Shown piece by piece: positions 42,882-48,392 of a stretch of 48,392 bases of DNA. This stretch comes from Sedimenticola sp. Its GTDB lineage: Bacteria; Pseudomonadota; Gammaproteobacteria; Chromatiales; Chromatiaceae. Both the position numbers and the translations under genes were made by a program. Under the pieces are notes generated by a model, which saw only the letters and a list, made by a program, of their open reading frames with translations, made no database searches and was not told where the DNA came from. The stretch's first letter is position 1, and every line of letters begins with the position of its first letter. The stretch spans positions 1 through 48,392 of the forward strand of contig JAMOLT010000007.1 of NCBI GenBank assembly GCA_027068915.1, in the 5' to 3' direction.

Positions 42882-43250
42882 TCAAAGCACCTCTGGAGCC
42901 AACGAAATAATTTTCATAAAACGTTCGCCACGCAATTCACGGGTCACCGGGCCGAAAATACGGGTGCCGATGGGTTGCAGTTGGGTGTTGAGCAGTACGG
43001 CTGCATTTCCGTCGAAACGAATAACCGAGCCGTCAGGGCGGCGCACACCTTTCTTGGTACGCACGACCACTGCATTATAAACGTCACCCTTTTTCACTTT
43101 GCCGCGGGGAATGGAGTCCTTTACGGAAACCTTGATGATATCCCCAACGCCAGCATATCGGCGATGTGAACCGCCCAGCACTTTGATGCACTGAACACGC
43201 TTTGCGCCGCTGTTGTCGGCAACGTTCAGTATGGTTTGCATCTGGATCAT
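42882..43250 (-). CDS. rplN: 50S ribosomal protein L14
   Basis: A 122-residue protein at the subunit interface. [39 protein letters not shown]-like strands (here [20 protein letters not shown]) and [20 protein letters not shown] are nearly invariant. It is the first gene of the spc segment; the 51 bases before it show no clear promoter. Confidence 0.98.
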   Translation of the reverse strand: MIQMQTILNVADNSGAKRVQCIKVLGGSHRRYAGVGDIIKVSVKDSIPRGKVKKGDVYNAVVVRTKKGVRRPDGSVIRFDGNAAVLLNTQLQPIGTRIFGPVTRELRGERFMKIISLAPEVL

Positions 43251-43301
43251 GACACTACCCTTATGTTGTCAGTATTTTCAACGAAGGTTGAAAATATTTG
43301 C

Positions 43302-43562
43302 TCAGTTTGCACGTTCGACCAGCTTGACGAAGCGCCATTTCTTGGTCTTGGACAGCGGACGGCACTGTTCTACCACCACTACATCACCTGCACGACATTC
43401 ATTGTTCTCATCGTGGGCATGAACCTTGGTGGAACGCCGAATAAATTTTCCGTAGATAGGGTGCTTAACCCGGCGTTCAATCTGCACGGTGATGGACTTG
43501 TCCATCTTGTCACTGATGACCCTACCTTGCAGCGTACGGTTTGTCTGGCCTTGCTCGCTCAT
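43302..43562 (-). CDS. rpsQ: 30S ribosomal protein S17
   Basis: An 86-residue OB-fold protein that binds the 5' domain of 16S r[43 protein letters not shown] and [20 protein letters not shown] are typical. ATG 43562 is preferred over GTG 43565; it lies two bases after the rpmC stop. It ends the S10 segment. Confidence 0.97.
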   Translation of the reverse strand: MSEQGQTNRTLQGRVISDKMDKSITVQIERRVKHPIYGKFIRRSTKVHAHDENNECRAGDVVVVEQCRPLSKTKKWRFVKLVERAN

Positions 43563-43564
43563 CA

Positions 43565-43759
43565 CTAACCTGCCTTCCGCATTTCGTTCATTACTGTCTT
43601 GATGCGCGCAATATCACGGCGCACCTCTTTTACAACGTGGTGACGCGCCAGTTGGCCGGTGCCATGCTGCATACGCAGACTGAATTGCTCTTTGAGTTTT
43701 TCGTGCAATTCCTTAGTCAGCTCATCCAGGGACTTGTCCCGCAGTTCATTCGCCTTCAT
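43565..43759 (-). CDS. rpmC: 50S ribosomal protein L29
   Basis: A 64-residue protein at the nascent-chain exit. [20 protein letters not shown] and [16 protein letters not shown] are conserved. Its ATG overlaps the rplP stop (TGATG); the GTG one codon upstream is unnecessary. Confidence 0.96.
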   Translation of the reverse strand: MKANELRDKSLDELTKELHEKLKEQFSLRMQHGTGQLARHHVVKEVRRDIARIKTVMNEMRKAG

Positions 43760-44172
43760 CACATTATCGTCCGCTTAACAAATGTTGTTCCCACAGGCAA
43801 TTTGGCGGAAGCCAGTTTGAATGCTTCTCTTGCCAGCTCTTCGGATACACCTTCGATTTCATAGAGCATGCGACCGGGTTGTACCAGGGCCACCCAGTAT
43901 TCCACGTTACCCTTGCCTTTACCCATGCGCACTTCCAGCGGCTTTTTGGTAATGGGCTTGTCTGGAAAAATCCGAATATACAATTTACCGCCCCGCTTTA
44001 CGCGGCGGGTAATGGTACGGCGTGCAGCCTCGATTTGGCGAGCAGTAATGCGCCCGCGACCGGTTGCCTTGAGGCCGAACTCACCAAAACTGACGTTGCT
44101 GCCGCGCTGCGCCAGGCCGCGGTTGCGGCCGGTATGCTGTTTACGAAATTTGGTACGCTTTGGCTGTAACAT
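43759..44172 (-). CDS. rplP: 50S ribosomal protein L16
   Basis: A 137-residue protein near the peptidyl-transferase centre and A-site t[43 protein letters not shown] and [20 protein letters not shown] are near-invariant. It follows rpsC by three bases. Confidence 0.98.
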   Translation of the reverse strand: MLQPKRTKFRKQHTGRNRGLAQRGSNVSFGEFGLKATGRGRITARQIEAARRTITRRVKRGGKLYIRIFPDKPITKKPLEVRMGKGKGNVEYWVALVQPGRMLYEIEGVSEELAREAFKLASAKLPVGTTFVKRTIM

Positions 44173-44175
44173 GAT

Positions 44176-44865
44176 TTAGCCTCTCCCACCGGATTTCTTG
44201 CCTTTTTTGCCGGATTTGGACTCCAGCAGCGCCTCATCACCGAAAATCTCGCCTTTGAAGATCCAGACCTTGATGCCGATGATTCCATAGGTGGTCTCAG
44301 CTTCGGCGGTTCCATAATCAATATCTGCACGCAGGGTATGCAAAGGCACACGGCCTTCCCGATACCATTCGTTACGGGCAATCTCTGCGCCGTTCAAACG
44401 ACCGGAGATATTTACCTTGATGCCTCCGGCACCCAGGCGCATGGAGTTCTGTACCGCACGTTTCATGGCGCGGCGGAACATGATGCGCCGCTCCAGCTGC
44501 TGGGCGATGCTTTCGGCAACCAGCTGGGCGTCCAGCTCAGGCTTGCGGATTTCCTCGATACTGATGTGTACGGGGCCACCCATCATGCGGGAAACCTCAC
44601 GACGCAAGGCATCGATGTCTTCTCCCTTCTTGCCGATCACCAGGCCCGGGCGCGCGGTATGCACGGTAATATGCGCATTGTTCGCCATGCGATCGATCTG
44701 GATGCGCGATACGGAGGCATGCGCCAGCTTCTTTTTCAGAAAATCGCGTACCGCCAGATCTTGGTTGAGCAGATCCGCATAATCGCCACTGCCTGCATAC
44801 CATTTTGAGGTATGCTGCTTGACGATGCCTAAGCGGATACCGATTGGATTTACTTTTTGACCCAT
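44176..44865 (-). CDS. rpsC: 30S ribosomal protein S3
   Basis: A 229-residue mRNA-entry protein. [20 protein letters not shown], the KH motif [20 protein letters not shown], and [20 protein letters not shown] are diagnostic. The C-terminal tail is lysine/glycine-rich ([13 protein letters not shown]). It follows rplV by 12 bases. Confidence 0.98.
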   Translation of the reverse strand: MGQKVNPIGIRLGIVKQHTSKWYAGSGDYADLLNQDLAVRDFLKKKLAHASVSRIQIDRMANNAHITVHTARPGLVIGKKGEDIDALRREVSRMMGGPVHISIEEIRKPELDAQLVAESIAQQLERRIMFRRAMKRAVQNSMRLGAGGIKVNISGRLNGAEIARNEWYREGRVPLHTLRADIDYGTAEAETTYGIIGIKVWIFKGEIFGDEALLESKSGKKGKKSGGRG

Positions 44866-44877
44866 AACTCTGCCTGC

Positions 44878-45210
44878 TTACTCGTCGCCAACGGTGACGG
44901 TGATATGGCTGGTGCGCTTCAAAATCTTGCTCGCACGGCCTTTTGCTCTTGCCCGGATGCGCTTCATGGTAGGTCCTTCGTCAACCATAATGGCTGTGAC
45001 CTTGAGCTCATCAACATCGGCACCTTCGTTGTTTTCTGCATTTGCAATTGCAGAATCCAGAATTTTTTTGATCAGCACAGCACCTTTTTTCTTGCTGAAC
45101 TGCAATGTCTCCAGAGCACGCTCTACCGGCAAACCCCGAATCTGATCGGCAACCAGACGCCCTTTCTGTGCAGACAGGCGTGCATGACGCAATTTTGCTA
45201 CTGCTTGCAT
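44878..45210 (-). CDS. rplV: 50S ribosomal protein L22
   Basis: A 110-residue protein whose beta-hairpin lines the exit tunnel. [40 protein letters not shown] and [20 protein letters not shown] are conserved. The start at 45210 gives the E. coli length; the upstream frame to 45255 overlaps rpsS. Confidence 0.98.
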   Translation of the reverse strand: MQAVAKLRHARLSAQKGRLVADQIRGLPVERALETLQFSKKKGAVLIKKILDSAIANAENNEGADVDELKVTAIMVDEGPTMKRIRARAKGRASKILKRTSHITVTVGDE

Positions 45211-45220
45211 ATCCCGCTCC

Positions 45221-45496
45221 TTAACGCTTGGATTTCTTGTCGGCAGCGTGACCACGATAAGTACGGGTCAGCGCAAATTCACCGAGTTTGTGTCCAACCA
45301 TGTTTTCCGAAACCAGCACGGGAACATGTTGACGACCGTTATGTACGGCGATAGTCAGCCCCACCATATCCGGCAAAATCATTGAGCGACGCGACCAGGT
45401 CTTTATAGGACGGCGGCTGCTGGTCGCTACGGCATCTTCCACTTTTTTCATCAGATGATGATCGACGAAAGGACCTTTACGTATTGAACGTGGCAT
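45221..45496 (-). CDS. rpsS: 30S ribosomal protein S19
   Basis: A 91-residue head protein. [40 protein letters not shown] and [20 protein letters not shown] are nearly invariant. It follows rplB by 20 bases. Confidence 0.98.
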   Translation of the reverse strand: MPRSIRKGPFVDHHLMKKVEDAVATSSRRPIKTWSRRSMILPDMVGLTIAVHNGRQHVPVLVSENMVGHKLGEFALTRTYRGHAADKKSKR

Positions 45497-45516
45497 TATT
45501 CTCTTACCTCACCCGA

Positions 45517-46344
45517 TTACTTACGGCGACGATCGCGTACGATGAATTTATCGGTACGCTTGTTACTGCGGGTCTTGTAACCCTTGGTAGGCACACCCCA
45601 GGGGCTCACCGGATGGCGACCGCCGGAAGTGCGGCCTTCACCACCACCATGGGGGTGATCTACCGGATTCATTACTACACCGCGAACGGTGGGACGAACA
45701 CCGCGCCAGCGTGTGGCGCCCGCCTTGCCCAGTTTCCGCAGGCTGTGCTCGGAATTTCCGACTTCGCCAAGCGTGGCGCGGCAATCTGCATGGATCTTGC
45801 GCATTTCACCGGAACGCAGACGCAGGGTGGCATAATCGCCTTCACGAGCCACGAGTTGCGCGGAAGTACCGGCGCTACGCGCAATCTGTGCACCTTTTCC
45901 GACTTTCATCTCAATGCAGTGGATGGTGCTACCTACCGGAATAGTACGCAAAGGGAGGGAGTTACCCGCCTCGATGGGCGCCTCGATGCCGGACTGAATA
46001 CTATCCCCGGCTTGCAGACCTTTGGGGGCAATAATATAACGGCGCTCGCCGTCGGCATACTTGATCAGACAAATATGCGCGCTACGATTGGGGTCATATT
46101 CCAGACGCTCGACTACACCCGGAATCCCGTCCTTGTCACGCTTGAAGTCGATGATCCGGTAGCGCTGCTTGTGACCACCACCACGATGACGAGTGGTGAT
46201 GCGCCCCTGGTTGTTGCGCCCGCCCGTTTTGGACTTCTTGGCCAGCAAGGGCTCGTAAGGAGCGCCTTTATGCAGCCCAGGAGTTTTTACCTGAACAACA
46301 AACCGGCGACCGGGTGATGTCGGTTTAGCTTTAACGATTGGCAT
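45517..46344 (-). CDS. rplB: 50S ribosomal protein L2
   Basis: A 275-residue primary 23S rRNA-binding protein important for peptidyl transfer and subunit joining. [60 protein letters not shown] and [20 protein letters not shown] (with the key histidine) are conserved. A long open frame on the opposite strand is a shadow. Confidence 0.98.
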   Translation of the reverse strand: MPIVKAKPTSPGRRFVVQVKTPGLHKGAPYEPLLAKKSKTGGRNNQGRITTRHRGGGHKQRYRIIDFKRDKDGIPGVVERLEYDPNRSAHICLIKYADGERRYIIAPKGLQAGDSIQSGIEAPIEAGNSLPLRTIPVGSTIHCIEMKVGKGAQIARSAGTSAQLVAREGDYATLRLRSGEMRKIHADCRATLGEVGNSEHSLRKLGKAGATRWRGVRPTVRGVVMNPVDHPHGGGEGRTSGGRHPVSPWGVPTKGYKTRSNKRTDKFIVRDRRRK

Positions 46345-46385
46345 CTTTCTGCTTCCGCTTTACTTAACTTGTTGCGCTAACGCCC

Positions 46386-46685
46386 TCAGGCGCCAGCTCC
46401 AAAATCGATATCCTGACCTTCCGCAAGGCGTACAACGGCCTTTTTCCAGTCTTTACGGCGGCCTGGAATCTGGCCGAAACGCTTGCTTTTTCCCTTGACG
46501 TTGATGGTTTGCACTTTCTCCACACTCACCTCAAAAAGCATTTCAACGGCTGCCGCAATCTCCGGCTTGGTCGCATCAGTAGTTACCTTGAAGGTGAACT
46601 GTCGTGCACTGTCCGCTGCGTTAGCGGTTTTCTCTGAGGTCAGGGGACCGAGCAGGACTTTCAACAGACGTTCTTTATTACTCAT
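46386..46685 (-). CDS. rplW: 50S ribosomal protein L23
   Basis: A 99-residue exit-site protein that docks trigger factor and [43 protein letters not shown] and [11 protein letters not shown]-like sequence (here [20 protein letters not shown]) are typical. It overlaps rplD by four bases (ATGA). Confidence 0.97.
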   Translation of the reverse strand: MSNKERLLKVLLGPLTSEKTANAADSARQFTFKVTTDATKPEIAAAVEMLFEVSVEKVQTINVKGKSKRFGQIPGRRKDWKKAVVRLAEGQDIDFGAGA

Positions 46686-47284
46686 GCCAGCTGCTCCTCG
46701 ATCTTTTTCAGTGCATCCGCCGTCATCAACACTTTTTCATAACCCACCAGAGAGACCGGATCCAACTGCTCGGCATCCCGCACATCTACATGGTAGAGGT
46801 TACGCGCCGCAAGCAGCATGTTCTCGTCCAGCTGCGCAGTGATAATCAGCACATCATCCATATCCAGATCCTTGAGCTTGCTAACCAGCTCCTTGGTCTT
46901 GGGCGCTTCCACAGCAAAGCTGTCAACCACAACCAGACGTTCCTGGCGAAGTAGTTCGGAAAGAATGGAACGCAGCGCGCCACGATACATTTTCTTGTTC
47001 ACCTTCTGCGCGTAGCTACGTGGCTGTGCGGCAAAAGTGACCCCGCCTTTACGCATGATGGGGCTACGGATCGTGCCCTGACGTGCGCGACCTGTGCCCT
47101 TCTGGCGGAAAGGCTTGGCACCACCACCGCTAACGGCAGCGCGGTTCTTCTGCGCTTTGGTACCAGAACGGGCTGCTGCCATATAAGCAGTAACCACCTG
47201 ATGAACCAGCGCTTCTTTGAAGTCAGCGCCGAATACGGCGTCAGATACTTGCAGGGAAGCCCCGCCTGTTACATTCAAGTCCAT
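46682..47284 (-). CDS. rplD: 50S ribosomal protein L4
   Basis: A 200-residue tunnel protein. [40 protein letters not shown] and [20 protein letters not shown] form the conserved loop. In E. coli L4 represses the S10 operon at its leader; here there is no separate leader before rpsJ. It follows rplC by three bases. Confidence 0.98.
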   Translation of the reverse strand: MDLNVTGGASLQVSDAVFGADFKEALVHQVVTAYMAAARSGTKAQKNRAAVSGGGAKPFRQKGTGRARQGTIRSPIMRKGGVTFAAQPRSYAQKVNKKMYRGALRSILSELLRQERLVVVDSFAVEAPKTKELVSKLKDLDMDDVLIITAQLDENMLLAARNLYHVDVRDAEQLDPVSLVGYEKVLMTADALKKIEEQLA

Positions 47285-47287
47285 GAC

Positions 47288-47938
47288 TTAGCCCTTATTC
47301 TTCAATTTGATCGCGGGAGTGACGATAACGTCACCGCCAGGAGCGCCAGGTACGGCACCTTTGATCAACAACAAACCACGCTCTGCATCCACCCGAACGA
47401 TCTCGAGGGTCTGCACGGTAACTTTTTCACTACCCATATGCCCGGCCATTTTCTTGCCCTTGAACACCCGTCCAGGAGTTTGGCACTGACCAATGGAACC
47501 GGGAGCACGATGAGAAATGGAGTTGCCGTGGGTTGCATCCTGCATTTTAAAGTTGTGACGCTTCACGCCACCCTGAAATCCTTTACCCTTGGATATGCCA
47601 CTGACATCCACTTTCTGCCCTTGCTCGAACAGATCCGCTTTGATCTCACTACCCAGTTCAGGAACATCGCCTTGATGATCTTCCAGGCGGAACTCCCATA
47701 AGCCACGTCCGGCTTCGACACCCGCCTTGGCGAAGTGACCGGCCATAGGCTTACTCACGCGGCTGGCTTTGCGCTTACCAACCGTAACCTGTATAGCTTT
47801 ATAGCCATCAGTTTCCGGTGTGCGCACTTGCGTAACCCGGTTGGGCTCTACCTGAACAACAGTCACAGGTACAGAAACTCCGTCATCATTGAAGACCCGG
47901 GTCATGCCTGCTTTGCGTCCGACTAATCCTAATGCCAT
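47288..47938 (-). CDS. rplC: 50S ribosomal protein L3
   Basis: A 216-residue protein that reaches the peptidyl-transferase centre. [60 protein letters not shown] and [20 protein letters not shown] are diagnostic and include the glutamine methylated by PrmB in E. coli. It follows rpsJ by 11 bases. Confidence 0.98.
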   Translation of the reverse strand: MALGLVGRKAGMTRVFNDDGVSVPVTVVQVEPNRVTQVRTPETDGYKAIQVTVGKRKASRVSKPMAGHFAKAGVEAGRGLWEFRLEDHQGDVPELGSEIKADLFEQGQKVDVSGISKGKGFQGGVKRHNFKMQDATHGNSISHRAPGSIGQCQTPGRVFKGKKMAGHMGSEKVTVQTLEIVRVDAERGLLLIKGAVPGAPGGDVIVTPAIKLKNKG

Positions 47939-47949
47939 GATTTAAAACC

Positions 47950-48261
47950 TCAGTTCAGTTTAATCTGAACATCTACCCCAGCCGCCAGATCCAGCTTCAT
48001 CAATGCATCTACCGTCTTGTCAGTAGGATCGATGATGTCCATGAGGCGCTTGTGGGTGCGAATCTCGTACTGGTCGCGCGCGTCCTTGTTGACGTGCGGT
48101 GAAATCAGTATTGTGTAGCGCTCTTTGCGCGTTGGAAGCGGAATTGGACCCTTGACCCGGGCGCCTGTACGCTTCGCGGTATCCACGATTTCCTTGGTAG
48201 ATTGATCTATCAAGCGATGATCGAAGGACTTGAGTCTGATTCTGATACGCTGGTTAGCCAT
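47950..48261 (-). CDS. rpsJ: 30S ribosomal protein S10
   Basis: A 103-residue protein that also acts as NusE in antitermination. [40 protein letters not shown] and [20 protein letters not shown] are near-invariant. It is only five bases after tuf, so the S10 genes are read as a continuation of the str operon. Confidence 0.98.
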   Translation of the reverse strand: MANQRIRIRLKSFDHRLIDQSTKEIVDTAKRTGARVKGPIPLPTRKERYTILISPHVNKDARDQYEIRTHKRLMDIIDPTDKTVDALMKLDLAAGVDVQIKLN

Positions 48262-48266
48262 AATGT

Positions 48267-48392
48267 TTACTCAATAATCTTGGAAACAACACCGGCGCCA
48301 ACCGTACGGCCACCTTCACGAATGGCGAAGCGCAAACCTTCTTCCATCGCAATCGGTGCAATCAGCTTCACCGTCATCTTTACATTGTCACC
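48267..48392 (-). CDS. tuf: Elongation factor Tu, C-terminal end (5' part outside window)
   Basis: The last 41 codons of EF-Tu. [20 protein letters not shown] and [20 protein letters not shown], ending in E, form the strands of domain 3. EF-Tu brings aminoacyl-tRNA to the ribosome. Its place directly before rpsJ shows the usual str-S10 junction. Confidence 0.97.
   Translation of the reverse strand, partial: GDNVKMTVKLIAPIAMEEGLRFAIREGGRTVGAGVVSKIIE

Noticed and set aside
45484-46317. 277-codon plus-strand frame opposite rplB
   Set aside because: A shadow of the highly conserved L2 gene.

Overview
The window is chromosomal DNA of a gammaproteobacterium. It carries the complete S10-spc-alpha ribosomal protein cluster behind tuf, and several gene strings typical of the class: lptM-lysA-dapF-DUF484-xerC, hslVU-DUF971-ubiE-ubiJ-ubiB, gpmI-envC-ctpA opposite yibN-secB-gpsA-trmL, and ntrBC. 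A class III ribonucleotide reductase behind an FNR-like site and two NrdR boxes suggests life under both oxic and anoxic conditions. A CsoR-unrelated ArsR regulator with a BigR/SqrR-like cysteine pair next to a rhodanese would suit a sulfur-metabolising bacterium, but that is inference. No tRNA, rRNA, CRISPR array, prophage or intact insertion sequence was seen.

Layout. 1-271: 5' part of a carboxylesterase gene (minus). 338-4770: a tight operon lptM, lysA, a methyltransferase, dapF, DUF484, xerC, mostly with 4-base ATGA overlaps. 4771-12367: an accessory block holding two secreted proteins, an inverted-repeat element, the anaerobic RNR locus (nrdD, a separate glycyl-radical peptide, nrdG) and a secreted alpha/beta hydrolase on the other strand. 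12368-17924: hslV, hslU, DUF971, ubiE, ubiJ, ubiB. 17838-24131 (minus): a membrane-anchored protein, yajL, ctpA, envC, gpmI. 24379-29979 (mostly plus): arsR, yibN, secB, gpsA, trmL (minus), a class 1B dihydroorotate dehydrogenase and an HDOD protein. 29980-34452 (minus): a small hypothetical, ntrC, ntrB, a DUF4124 protein and a SAM hydrolase-like protein. 34528-48392 (minus): rplQ back to tuf.

How the genes work together. The first operon joins the last steps of diaminopimelate/lysine synthesis to chromosome dimer resolution. The ubiE-ubiJ-ubiB string makes ubiquinone. gpmI-envC-ctpA couples a glycolytic enzyme to cell-wall hydrolase control. ntrB/ntrC forms the nitrogen two-component system. 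The ribosomal cluster has a good internal promoter before rpsM and a clear terminator after rplQ.

The most interesting signals lie between genes. (1) NrdD ends after its zinc site, and its glycyl-radical tail is a separate 54-residue ORF with its own ribosome binding site. (2) Three short inverted-repeat elements share CCCGG-type termini flanked by YTAR-like tetranucleotides; one of them supplies the start codon of gpsA, another sits between convergent gpsA and trmL. (3) A different ~138-bp element occurs twice, with compensatory changes in both its ends and an internal hairpin. (4) trmL and pyrD are divergent with only 22 bp between start codons and share one palindromic Shine-Dalgarno sequence. 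(5) The rpsN-rpsH gap is unusually long and strongly structured. (6) A perfect (TGGGGG)4 run encodes a polyproline tail and is a strong G-quadruplex motif.
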